Source: a bacterium
Lineage (GTDB): Bacteria > Chloroflexota > Dormibacteria > UBA8260 > Bog-877
Assembly (NCBI GenBank): GCA_021802115.1
Contig: JAKABA010000050.1
Coordinates: forward strand, 1-21,806
DNA length: 21,806 nucleotides
Direction of reading: 5' to 3'
Under the pieces are notes generated by a model that saw only the letters and a program-made list of their open reading frames with translations, was not told the origin of the DNA and made no database searches. The translations under genes were made by a program, and so were the position numbers. Of the stretch, positions 8,226-16,095 are shown in pieces (the stretch's first letter is position 1; every line of letters begins with the position of its first letter).

Positions 8226-9629
8226 TCAATGGGCGGCCAGCCGCTCGGCCACCGTTCGCCCCGAGGGGGGCCGGCCCCCGGACTCGGCGCGGGCGTCCAG
8301 GCGGCTGAGGGCCCACTGCGTGTAGCGCACGGCCAGCCAGCGGAGTGGCTCTGGCTCCCACGCCTTCGAGCGGTGGCCGACGATGGGGAGCCGGGTCAGC
8401 TCCGAGTCCGTCTCGGTGATCAGGTCGGCCAGCACCCTTCCCGCCAGGCTGGTGGTGGCGACCCCGTGGCCGGTGTAACCGTAGGCCGCGGCGATGCCCC
8501 GGGCACGGTCGAACCGGATCTGCGGGATCCAGTCCCGGGGCATCCCCAGGACCCCTCCCCAGGAGTGGGTGAAGCGCACCTCTCGAAGTTCCGGGAACCA
8601 GCTGCCGAACATCGCCCGCAGCCCCTGGTGGGTGGCCCGGTGCGCCTCGGTGCCGGACACGATCCGGGATCCCATCCGGTAGGGCGCGCCCCGCCCGCCC
8701 ACCACGATGCGCCGGTCCGCGGTGAGGGCCAGGTAGTCGACCGTGAGCCGCATCGAGGAGACGCACACCCTGGTGCGCCAGTTGATCCGATCCAGCTGCT
8801 GGTCGGAGAGGGGCTCGGTCAGGTCGATCAGGGAGTAGACGGGCAGCACGGCGCGGTGCCAGCCGGGGAACTTCGTGAGGTACGCCTCCAGCGCCAGCAC
8901 CGCCACGCGGGCAGTCACCCGCCCGAATGGGGTGGTCACGAAGGGCCCTGGTCCCTCGGTGACGGAGGTCACCGGAGTGCCCTCGTGGATGACCCCCCCC
9001 AGCCGTTCGACCGCCGATGCCAGCCCCCGCACCAGCCGGCCCGGATGAAGGCAGGCGCCCGCCGGGGTGTAGATCGCGCCCGCCAGGTTCGCGACCCGGG
9101 GCAGCCCGTCGACCTCGGCGGGCTGGAGCAGACGGTGGTTGTCCCCCAGTCCGTGCTCCTCGTACTCACGTTGGGTCGCCATCAGGGCCGGCAGCTGGGC
9201 CGCACCCCGGGCCACCAGCATCATTCCCGCCTGCTCGAAGTCCGCGGGGATGCCCTCACGCTCACAGATCCGGCCGATCTCGTCAACGGTGTCGCACATC
9301 GCCCGATAGAGGTCGAGCGCGCCCCGGCGTCCGAAGTGACGCTCCAGCAGCGCGGGGCCGGCATTCAGCTCGGGGACACACCAGCTGCCATTGCGGCCGG
9401 AGGCCCCGAACCCGATGCGCTCACGCTCCAGGACGACCACCCTCGTTCCGGGGCTGCGTCGCAGCAGGTGGTATGCGGTCCAAAGCCCGGTGAAGCCGGC
9501 CCCCACGATCGCCACATCAACGTTCACCGAGCCATCCAAAGGCGGGCGCTGCGAGGTGGGTCCGGCGTCCTCCATCCAGAATCCGGGAGCCTCCCGGGGG
9601 GTGGTGGAGACCGCTGCGAGGTTGGCCAC
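8226..9629 (-). CDS. FAD-dependent amine/amino-acid oxidoreductase (DAO family), copy 1
   Basis: This 467-aa flavoprotein of the DAO/GlpO superfamily resembles PuuB-type gamma-glutamylputrescine oxidases. The dinucleotide motif VAIVGAGFTGLW follows a short leader containing PGFWMEDAG. The FAD-contacting ERIGFGASGRNGSW and the C-terminal AAYGYTGHGVATTSLAGRVL complete the FAD domain. It should oxidise a C-N bond, giving an aldehyde or imine and peroxide. The frame is open up to 9857, but the extra 76 residues are Arg/Pro-rich. I chose the GTG at 9629 because it gives an N-terminus and length matching the related protein at 16096-17493 (465 aa). A perfect palindrome sits 4 nt upstream of that GTG. 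It is probably the first gene of the leftward arm. Confidence 0.88.
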   Translation of the reverse strand: MANLAAVSTTPREAPGFWMEDAGPTSQRPPLDGSVNVDVAIVGAGFTGLWTAYHLLRRSPGTRVVVLERERIGFGASGRNGSWCVPELNAGPALLERHFGRRGALDLYRAMCDTVDEIGRICEREGIPADFEQAGMMLVARGAAQLPALMATQREYEEHGLGDNHRLLQPAEVDGLPRVANLAGAIYTPAGACLHPGRLVRGLASAVERLGGVIHEGTPVTSVTEGPGPFVTTPFGRVTARVAVLALEAYLTKFPGWHRAVLPVYSLIDLTEPLSDQQLDRINWRTRVCVSSMRLTVDYLALTADRRIVVGGRGAPYRMGSRIVSGTEAHRATHQGLRAMFGSWFPELREVRFTHSWGGVLGMPRDWIPQIRFDRARGIAAAYGYTGHGVATTSLAGRVLADLITETDSELTRLPIVGHRSKAWEPEPLRWLAVRYTQWALSRLDARAESGGRPPSGRTVAERLAAH

Positions 9630-10030
9630 GTCCCGCCGATGATATCGGCGTGGGGGCGCATCCTCGCACTGTCTCCAGGCCACAGTTTGGGGGTGAAGAT
9701 ATGGTGTGGGCGCACATAGTGGAGAGCGGACCCCAGGTCTAGAGTGGAGACGATGTGCCGGTTCTCCCCCGCCGCTTGCCCGATGCTCGGCTTGCGCCCG
9801 CGCTGCTACTCGGTGCCGCGCCCGCAGCGACCGGCTCCGGAAGGCGGCCTTAGCCACGGCCGGCGGCGTTCCAAGCGCCCGCCGTCCGCTCCCACCTGAT
9901 CCGGTTTCCGAGGATCAACGATTGAGAGTCGGCGGGATGGGGCGCTCCCGGTGGCGGTCGGCGCGTCCACCCGAGCCGCCAGGGACGACCTGGCGGGTTT
10001 GAATTGCAACGCAACTTTAGGAGATAGGTC
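9630..10030. promoter_or_regulatory. Divergent control region between the two catabolic arms
   Basis: This 401-bp interval lies between the leftward oxidoreductase (GTG 9629) and the rightward aminotransferase (ATG 10031). It should hold the promoters of both arms. It contains a 7-3-7 palindrome at 9634-9650, a TTGC-AAC-GCAA inverted repeat around 10006-10016, a good ribosome-binding site AGGAG at 10019-10023 for the aminotransferase, and a 16-bp copy (9830-9845) of a sequence also found at 7900-7915. Open frames crossing it are arginine/proline-rich and unconvincing. I could not assign a clear -35/-10 promoter. PucR is the obvious candidate regulator, by position only. Confidence 0.45.
9634..9650. 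promoter_or_regulatory. Perfect 7-3-7 palindrome at the oxidoreductase start
   Basis: CGCCGAT (9634-9640), spacer GAT, ATCGGCG (9644-9650). It is centred 13 bp upstream of the chosen GTG start at 9629. As DNA it could be an operator. As RNA it would form a hairpin covering the place where a ribosome-binding site should be, because no strong Shine-Dalgarno sequence is otherwise visible for this gene. Confidence 0.35.
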
Positions 10031-11401
10031 ATGAGCGCAACCAGTGAGGCCCCGGCGGCGTCCCGAGTCGCCGAGCTGATCGCCCGCGAGGAGGAGGAGT
10101 TTCGGCGCCGGCGCCCCCGGTCCCACGAGCTGGTCGAGCGGGCCCGCCGGCACAGTCCCGGAGGCGTGCCGTCCTCCTTCCAGGACAGTCCGCCCTATCC
10201 GATCTTCGTCGACCGGGGACAGGGGAGTCAGGTCTGGGATGCGGACGGCAACCAGTACGCCGACTTTCACAACGGCTTCGGGGTCAACGTGGTCGGACAC
10301 GCCCATCCCAAGGTGGTGGAGGCGATCCGGCGGCGCGCGGGTGACGGCACCCACTTCGCCCAGCCGACCGAGGACTTCATCGTGGTCGCCGAGGAGCTGG
10401 CGCGGAGATTCCACCTGCCCCAGTGGCGGTTCGGCAACTCCGGTACCGAGACCACCCTCGACGCGATCAGGATGGCGCGCGGCTTCACCGGCCGCGAGCG
10501 GGTGGTGAAGATCGAGGCCACCTACCACGGCCACCACGACTCCCTGATGGTCTCGGTCGAGCCCAAGCCGGAGCTCATGGGTCCGGCGGACCGGCCCAAC
10601 TCAGTGCCTCAGTCGGAGGGAATCCCCAAGGCCGTGGTCGAGCTGGTCACGGTGATCCCGTTCAACGATCTGGAGGCAGCCGAGCGCGCCTTCCAAGAAC
10701 ATCCGGACGAGATCGCCTGCGTCATCGTCGAGCCGGCCATGATGAACATCGGGATGGTTCTGCCCGAGCCCGGATACCTGGACGGACTCAAGGAGATCGC
10801 CCACCGCCATCAGGCGCTCTTGGTGTTCGACGAGGTCAAGACCGGGGTCACACTCTCGTCCGGTGGCGCCACCGAGACCTTCGGGGTCGAGCCCGACATC
10901 GTCTGTCTGGCCAAGGCGATCGGAGGCGGACTCCCCTGTGGCGCTGTTGGTGCCCGCGCGGACGTGATGGCTCTGGTGGCGGAGGGCAGGGTGAGCCAGA
11001 TGGGTACGTTCAACGGCAACGCGCTCACCATGGCGGCCTCGCGGGCCACCCTGATGGAGGTGCTGACCCCGCTTGCGTACTCGCACTTCGAGGCCCTCGA
11101 CGAGGTGCTCCGAGGGGGGCTGGAGCGGGTGATCGGGGAGCACGAGCTGCCCTTCCATGTGATCACCATCGGCGCCCGTGGCTGCGTGACCTACCGCCGC
11201 GACCCGGTGCGGAACTACCGCGACTACCTCCAGATCGACAAGTCCTATTCCTATCTCTCCTGGCTGTATCAGTCGAACCGAGGGGTGCTGATGGCCCCCG
11301 GAGCCGAGGAGAACTGGACTTTGTCGGTGCAGCACACCGAGGCCGACGTTCAGCGCTATGTGGACAACTTCGAGGCGATGGCGCGCGCCCTGCGGAGCTG
11401 A
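10031..11401 (+). CDS. Class III aminotransferase, glutamate-1-semialdehyde-aminomutase-like
   Basis: This 456-aa PLP enzyme of fold type I has the organisation of HemL-like proteins: HSPGGVPSSF near residue 41, SGTETTLDAIRMAR (about 137-150) for phosphate binding, YHGHHDS (165-171), FDEVKTG with D267 for the pyridine nitrogen, and CLAKAIGGG with the Schiff-base lysine K295. The start is ATG 10031 with AGGAG seven nt upstream. No haem-biosynthesis gene is nearby, and the C-terminal third (YRRDPVRNYRDYLQIDK) does not look like canonical HemL, so a true aminomutase role is unlikely. As first gene of an amine-catabolic arm it more probably transaminates the imported amine or a beta/omega-amino acid. 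A strong hairpin follows the stop. Confidence 0.88.
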   Translation: MSATSEAPAASRVAELIAREEEEFRRRRPRSHELVERARRHSPGGVPSSFQDSPPYPIFVDRGQGSQVWDADGNQYADFHNGFGVNVVGHAHPKVVEAIRRRAGDGTHFAQPTEDFIVVAEELARRFHLPQWRFGNSGTETTLDAIRMARGFTGRERVVKIEATYHGHHDSLMVSVEPKPELMGPADRPNSVPQSEGIPKAVVELVTVIPFNDLEAAERAFQEHPDEIACVIVEPAMMNIGMVLPEPGYLDGLKEIAHRHQALLVFDEVKTGVTLSSGGATETFGVEPDIVCLAKAIGGGLPCGAVGARADVMALVAEGRVSQMGTFNGNALTMAASRATLMEVLTPLAYSHFEALDEVLRGGLERVIGEHELPFHVITIGARGCVTYRRDPVRNYRDYLQIDKSYSYLSWLYQSNRGVLMAPGAEENWTLSVQHTEADVQRYVDNFEAMARALRS

Positions 11402-11412
11402 CCTTGGCCGAG

Positions 11413-11443
11413 CTGCCCGGGTCCGGGAATCGGGCCCGGGCAG
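11413..11443 (+). terminator. GC hairpin after the aminotransferase gene
   Basis: CTGCCCGGG (11413-11421) pairs perfectly with CCCGGGCAG (11435-11443), a 9-bp stem with a 13-nt loop, starting 12 nt after the TGA. There is no U-run. It is likely a terminator or partial attenuator separating the first aminotransferase from the regulator gene. Confidence 0.5.
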
Positions 11444-11570
11444 GTGCGGGTCCCTCGGCGACGGCGCCCGCTAGAGTGGTGGCCGAGGAGCCGCCCTTGT
11501 CGTGGCGGCGGCTTGGAGAAGGTGGTGGCGGCGGTGTGGCAGGCCGCCGCCGGTGGAGATGAGGGCGCAG

Positions 11571-13208
11571 ATGGAATCGGCGCGGCCGGCGTCCAGCGCG
11601 GGGGCGATGAGCCTCGCCCAGGCGCTCGCGCTGGAGCCGCTGCGCGAGGCCTCGGTGGTGGCGGGCCAGGCGGGGTTGGGCCGGGACATCCGATGGGCGG
11701 ACGTGGTCGACATCCCGGACCCGCTGCCCTGGGTCGGGCCCGGCCAGCTGCTGCTGACGACCGGAATCAGCTGGCCGACAGATGACGAGCAGCAGCGCCG
11801 CCTCATCCGCGATCTGGCGGCGAGCGACCTCGCCGGGGTGGTGCTGGCGGTTCCCAAATACCTCAGACACTTCCCGCCCGCGGCCAGGGAGCAGGCGGAC
11901 CAGGACCGTCTGCCGCTGGTGGAGATCCCCTGGGAGGTGCCTTTCAACAGTGTGACCCGCGCGATCAACTCCACGATCATGCTGGAGCAGCTCCGGGTGA
12001 TCGAGCAGTCGGCGGTCATCCACCGCGAGCTGACCAAGGCAGCGGTGACCGCGGGCAGTCTGCAGGACCTGGTCGACACCCTCGGATCGCTGATTCAGCG
12101 GGACATCACCCTGGAGGACCCCGACGGGCGGCTGCTTGCCCACTGGAACGCCAGCCCCGAGTCCGATCGGGTACGGCGCGCGACCCTGGAGAAGGGCAGG
12201 ACTCCAGACCCCGTGCTGCGCCACCTCCAGTCCGCAGGCCATCTCGACCGGGTCCGCAACAGCCCGGGACCGGTGCGCATCCCCGCCAACCCCGATCTGG
12301 ACCTGGCCGGCCGCGTCGTCTGCCCGATCTGGTTGCGCGGAGAGTTCCTGGGCACCGTCTGGATCGTGGAGGGCAGAGACGAGCTGAGTGAGCTGCACCT
12401 CCGCGCCGCAGAACATGCCGCCACGGTGGCGGCCCTCCACATCGCCAGCCAACGGCAGGTGGCGATGGCGGAGCTGCGGCTGGGGGCCAGCTTCCTGGAT
12501 GCCCTGCTCGAGGGCCGGGTGGACGCCGGCGCTTACAGCCAGGAGCGGGCCCGGCTGCTCGGCTTCGAGATCGACTCCAGATATCGGGTGGGGGTGGCCG
12601 CCCTCCCCGCCCGGCTCCCCCTCAGCCGGGAGGATGTGCAGCGGCGCGACCGGCTCGCCGACCGGGTGCGCCAGCTCCTGACCACGCGCGGAGGGGTGGC
12701 CGTAACCTCAAGCCGTCTGAATCGGGTGATCTTCCTGGTCCCGGCGGCGGCCGGCGGTCCATTCGCATTCCCCAGCCTGCCGGGCTGCTCGCTGGCGCTG
12801 GGACGCGAGCACCCGGGAACGGCCGGGGTGACCCGCAGCTACAGGGAGGCGCTCTCCATCCTGGACCAGGTGCCGCCGGGTGAGGTGCGGCGCTACGAGG
12901 AGATGCTGATCGAGCGCGTCCTGGGCGGCGACCTCGACGCCCGTGAGGCCTTCCTGGACCAGCTCTTCGGACCGCTGCAGCGGGCGCGCGGAGGTGGGGT
13001 CCTGCTCAGCACCCTGGTGGCGCTGGCCGAGGATGGGTTCCATCAGCGACGCACCGCCAGTAGGCTCCATGTCCACCCCAACACCCTCCGCTACCGCCTC
13101 GATCGGGCGTCCGATCTGTTGAAGGCCGACCTCAACACGCCAGAGTGGCGTTTCCAGCTGCAGCTCGCCGCCCGCATCATGTCGCTGGGCCACAACTCGC
13201 AGGGGTGA
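11571..13208 (+). CDS. PucR-family transcriptional regulator
   Basis: This is a 545-aa activator-type regulator. The N-terminal PucR domain is recognisable from SLAQALALEPLREASVVAG through PGQLLLTTGISWP. A middle ligand-sensing, GAF/GGDEF-like region follows (ITLEDPDGRLLAHW, then RVGVAALPARLPL). The C-terminal PucR helix-turn-helix is textbook: TASRLHVHPNTLRYRLDRAS. Family members activate purine, GABA, proline or polyamine catabolic genes in response to a pathway compound. Start choice is uncertain: the frame is open from 11502, the ATG at 11571 has TGAGGG at good spacing, and the ATG at 11607 (MSLAQAL) fits the domain start exactly. It lies between the two aminotransferase genes and probably controls both divergent arms. 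Confidence 0.9.
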   Translation: MESARPASSAGAMSLAQALALEPLREASVVAGQAGLGRDIRWADVVDIPDPLPWVGPGQLLLTTGISWPTDDEQQRRLIRDLAASDLAGVVLAVPKYLRHFPPAAREQADQDRLPLVEIPWEVPFNSVTRAINSTIMLEQLRVIEQSAVIHRELTKAAVTAGSLQDLVDTLGSLIQRDITLEDPDGRLLAHWNASPESDRVRRATLEKGRTPDPVLRHLQSAGHLDRVRNSPGPVRIPANPDLDLAGRVVCPIWLRGEFLGTVWIVEGRDELSELHLRAAEHAATVAALHIASQRQVAMAELRLGASFLDALLEGRVDAGAYSQERARLLGFEIDSRYRVGVAALPARLPLSREDVQRRDRLADRVRQLLTTRGGVAVTSSRLNRVIFLVPAAAGGPFAFPSLPGCSLALGREHPGTAGVTRSYREALSILDQVPPGEVRRYEEMLIERVLGGDLDAREAFLDQLFGPLQRARGGGVLLSTLVALAEDGFHQRRTASRLHVHPNTLRYRLDRASDLLKADLNTPEWRFQLQLAARIMSLGHNSQG

Positions 13209-13226
13209 TTTTCTGGTCTGAGCCAC

Positions 13227-13254
13227 ATACCGCAGCCGTGCTGGCGGGCGGTAT
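13227..13254 (+). promoter_or_regulatory. 7-bp inverted repeat with T-run between pucR-type gene and gabT
   Basis: ATACCGC (13227-13233) and GCGGTAT (13248-13254) are perfect inverted repeats with a 14-nt spacer, followed by TTT (13255-13257), only 6 nt before the GTG start of gabT. It could be an intrinsic terminator of the regulator gene, a protein-binding operator with half-sites two helical turns apart, or an RNA structure masking the gabT ribosome-binding site. The sequence alone does not decide. Confidence 0.4.
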
Positions 13255-13260
13255 TTTCGA

Positions 13261-14571
13261 GTGGTGTTGGGAGTCGCCGAGGAGCCCGCGGAGTCGGGTT
13301 GGGAAGAGCGGGCGCGGCGATACCTGCCCCGAGCGATGGTGCCCGCCCACCCCATCGTGGTCGACCGCGCGGAGGGCTCGCGGATGTGGGCTGCCGACGG
13401 GCGGGAGTTCATTGACTTCGCCGGTGGGATTGGGGTCCTCAACGTCGGGCATGGACACCCGGCGGTCCGGCGCGCCGCGCACGACCAGCTGGATCGGCTG
13501 ATCCACACCTCCTTCCAGGTGGCGGGCTACGAGCCTTACCTGCAGGTGGCGGAGCGTCTTGCCCGGCTGGCGCCGGGGGCTGATCCGAAGAAGGTGATCC
13601 TGCTGAACTCCGGAGCCGAGGCGGTGGAGAACGCAGTCAAGATCGCCCGGCTGCACACCGGTCGTCCGGCGGTGGTCGCCTTCACCGGCGCCTTCCACGG
13701 CCGGACGCTCATGACCATGAGCATGACCGGCACCGTGCGTCCCTACAAGGAGGGATTCGGTCCCTTCGTCGAGGAGGTGCACCGGGCCCCGTTTCCCTAC
13801 GAGTACCGGGGCTGGTCGGGTGAGCGTGCGCTCCAGGCTCTGGAGGGCATGCTGCGCGACGAGGTGGCGCCCGACACGGTGGCAGCCATGGTGATCGAGC
13901 CCGTTCTCGGGGAGGGTGGGTTCGTGCCCGCGCCGGCGCCGTTCCTGGCCGGGCTGCGCGAACTCTGTGACCGGCACGGCATCGTGCTGGTGGCGGACGA
14001 GGTCCAGAGTGGGATGGGCCGGACCGCCCGCGTCTTCGCGATCGAGCACTCCGGAGTCGAACCGGACCTGATCACGGTCGCCAAGAGCCTGGGTGGAGGG
14101 CTGCCGCTCTCGGCCGTGGTGGGCAAGGCGGACATCATGGACGCCCCCGGCCCGGGCAGCCTGGGCGGGACGTTCGGTGGCAACCCGGTCGCCTGCGCGG
14201 CCGCGGTGGCGGTGCTGGACATGCTCGAGGAGGGCGGCCTGCTGGCACGGGCCCGCGTCCTGGGCTCGATCCTGGAGGAGCGGATGGCGGACTGGAAACG
14301 CCGCTACCAGGCGGTGGGCGACGTGCGCTGCCTGGGCGCGATGGCCGGGGTCGAGCTGGTCAAGGACCGCTCCGGCAAGGAGCCGGCGGCAGCTCTGGCG
14401 CAGCAGGTGCTGGACGGCTGCCGCCAGGAGGGGTTGCTGCTGCTGCGGGCGGGGCCCGAGCACAACGTGCTGCGGACCCTGATGCCCCTCAACATTGAAG
14501 AGGGAGTGCTGATGCGCGGGCTGGACATCATGGAGCACCAGTTGGCGGTGGCCGACAGCGCGCCCAGATGA
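13261..14571 (+). CDS. gabT: 4-aminobutyrate--2-oxoglutarate transaminase
   Basis: This 436-aa class III PLP aminotransferase closely resembles E. coli GabT along its whole length: WAADGREFIDFAGGIGVLN, HTSFQVAGYEPYL, NSGAEAVENAVKIAR, AFHGRT, VIEPVLGEGG (the GEG glutamate at 218 selects for gamma-amino groups), ADEVQSGMGRT with D246, and TVAKSLGGGLPL with Schiff-base lysine K275. It converts GABA plus 2-oxoglutarate to succinate semialdehyde plus glutamate. The start is GTG 13261 (GTG 13264 is also possible). No good ribosome-binding site is visible, and an inverted repeat lies immediately upstream. It is followed 45 bp later by the aminobutyraldehyde dehydrogenase gene, whose product would supply its substrate. 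Confidence 0.92.
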   Translation: MVLGVAEEPAESGWEERARRYLPRAMVPAHPIVVDRAEGSRMWAADGREFIDFAGGIGVLNVGHGHPAVRRAAHDQLDRLIHTSFQVAGYEPYLQVAERLARLAPGADPKKVILLNSGAEAVENAVKIARLHTGRPAVVAFTGAFHGRTLMTMSMTGTVRPYKEGFGPFVEEVHRAPFPYEYRGWSGERALQALEGMLRDEVAPDTVAAMVIEPVLGEGGFVPAPAPFLAGLRELCDRHGIVLVADEVQSGMGRTARVFAIEHSGVEPDLITVAKSLGGGLPLSAVVGKADIMDAPGPGSLGGTFGGNPVACAAAVAVLDMLEEGGLLARARVLGSILEERMADWKRRYQAVGDVRCLGAMAGVELVKDRSGKEPAAALAQQVLDGCRQEGLLLLRAGPEHNVLRTLMPLNIEEGVLMRGLDIMEHQLAVADSAPR

Positions 14572-14616
14572 CGGCGCGGCGCAGGCTCCACCACCGGATC
14601 GGGCCAAGGAGGCGGG

Positions 14617-16062
14617 ATGGCGATGAGTGACGAGCCCAGGAAGATCTTCATCGGTGGCGATTTCGTGGAGAGCACGGGCGATCAGCTCCAGGAGGTGTTC
14701 AACCCCGCGACCGGCGAGGTGATCGCGCGAACGCCCCGCGGTTCGGAGGCGGACGTGGACCGGGCGGTCGAGGCCGCCCGCAAGGCCTTCGACTCCGGCT
14801 GGGGGGAGTCGACGCCCAAGGAGCGCAGTCTCGCCCTCCTGCGGCTGGCGCAGCTGGTCGAGGAGCACGGTGAGGAGCTGGCCCGCCTGGAGTCCGAGAA
14901 CGTAGGCAAGCCGATCTCCCCCACTCTCTCAGAGGAGATCCCTCCGACGGTGGATGCGCTGCGCTTCTTCGCCTCTGCGGCCCGCTGCCTGGAGGGGAAG
15001 GCGGCCGCGGAGTACGCCGCCGGCTTCACCAGCATGATCCGCAGGGAACCGGTGGGGGTGGTGGGCTCCATCGCGCCCTGGAACTATCCGCTGCAGATGG
15101 CGGTATGGAAGATCGGTCCCGCGCTGGCGGCGGGGAACACGGTGGTGCTCAAGCCCTCGGAGTGGACCCCACTCACCGCTCTGCGCCTGGCGGAGCTGGC
15201 TGCGGAGGCGCTGCCTCCCGGAGTGCTCAATGTGATCACCGGCGACGGCGAGCCGGTCGGAGCCGGGATCGTCCGCCATCCCGGGGTGGGGATGGTGTCG
15301 CTGACCGGGGATGTCGGCACCGGCAAGGAGGTTGCCCGGGCCGCGGCCCAGACTCTGAAGCGGGTTCACCTCGAGCTTGGCGGCAAGGCGCCCGTGGTCG
15401 TCTTCGACGACTGTGACGTGGCGGCAACGGTCGAGGGGATCAAGGTCGGGGCGTTCTTCAACTCCGGGCAGGACTGCACAGCGGCGGCCCGGGTGCTGGT
15501 CTCTGAGCGCAACTACGACAACCTCCTGGCCGAGCTCCTGCCCGCGGTGGAGGGGCTGCGCGTAGGCGATCCCGCGGATCCGAAGACCGAGATGGGCCCG
15601 GTCGTGTCCGCGGAGCAGCTGGAGCGGGTGGGGGGGTTCGTGGATCGGGCCCAGGCCGGGGGCGCTGAGGTCCTGGCCGGAGGCGGGGTCATCGGTCAGC
15701 CCGGATACTGGTACCGCCCCACCGTGGTGCTCCCGCCGGGGCAGCGGTCGGAGATCGTGCAGCGTGAGGTGTTCGGTCCGGTGATAACCGTGCAGCGGTT
15801 CTCCGACGAGGAGACCGCGATCGCGTGGGCCAACGACGTCGACTACGGGCTCGCCGCCTCGGTGTGGACCCGCGACGTGGGGCGGGCGATGCGGGTCTCG
15901 CGGCGGCTGAACTTCGGCACCGTCTGGGTGAACACCCACATCCTGCTGGTGAGCGAGATGCCCCACGGGGGCTTCAAGCAGAGCGGCTATGGGAAGGACC
16001 TGTCCTCGTACTCGCTGGAGGAGTACACCAGTATCAAGCACGTCATGGTCGCCCTCGACTGA
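14617..16062 (+). CDS. patD: Gamma-aminobutyraldehyde dehydrogenase (PatD/YdcW type)
   Basis: This 481-aa aldehyde dehydrogenase resembles E. coli PatD (YdcW) strikingly, including features outside the general ALDH consensus: [58 protein letters not shown], and the C-terminal [14 protein letters not shown] and [16 protein letters not shown]. Catalytic landmarks are N156, K179, E253 in LELGGKAP and C287. It should oxidise 4-aminobutyraldehyde to GABA with NAD. The start is ATG 14617 with AAGGAGG at 14606-14612; the ATG at 14623 is an alternative. It lies between gabT and the second oxidoreductase, so an amine-to-aldehyde-to-GABA sequence is encoded in three adjacent genes. Related betaine-aldehyde dehydrogenases are the main alternative. 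Confidence 0.92.
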   Translation: MAMSDEPRKIFIGGDFVESTGDQLQEVFNPATGEVIARTPRGSEADVDRAVEAARKAFDSGWGESTPKERSLALLRLAQLVEEHGEELARLESENVGKPISPTLSEEIPPTVDALRFFASAARCLEGKAAAEYAAGFTSMIRREPVGVVGSIAPWNYPLQMAVWKIGPALAAGNTVVLKPSEWTPLTALRLAELAAEALPPGVLNVITGDGEPVGAGIVRHPGVGMVSLTGDVGTGKEVARAAAQTLKRVHLELGGKAPVVVFDDCDVAATVEGIKVGAFFNSGQDCTAAARVLVSERNYDNLLAELLPAVEGLRVGDPADPKTEMGPVVSAEQLERVGGFVDRAQAGGAEVLAGGGVIGQPGYWYRPTVVLPPGQRSEIVQREVFGPVITVQRFSDEETAIAWANDVDYGLAASVWTRDVGRAMRVSRRLNFGTVWVNTHILLVSEMPHGGFKQSGYGKDLSSYSLEEYTSIKHVMVALD

Positions 16063-16095
16063 CCACCCCTGGTTTCTCTCGCTGCGAAGGGCGCC

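Noticed and set aside
8229..9719. A 496-codon plus-strand frame opposite the first FAD oxidoreductase.
   Set aside because: It is antisense to an unmistakable DAO-family gene, and the product has low-complexity Gly/Arg/His composition and no motif.
9630..9857. N-terminal extension of the first FAD oxidoreductase up to an ATG at 9857.
   Set aside because: The extra 76 residues are Arg/Pro/His-rich, are absent from the related protein at 16096-17493, and would consume half of the divergent promoter region.
10031..11401. Naming the first aminotransferase hemL.
   Set aside because: No haem-pathway neighbours, location in an amine-catabolic arm and a divergent C-terminus make a true glutamate-1-semialdehyde aminomutase unlikely.
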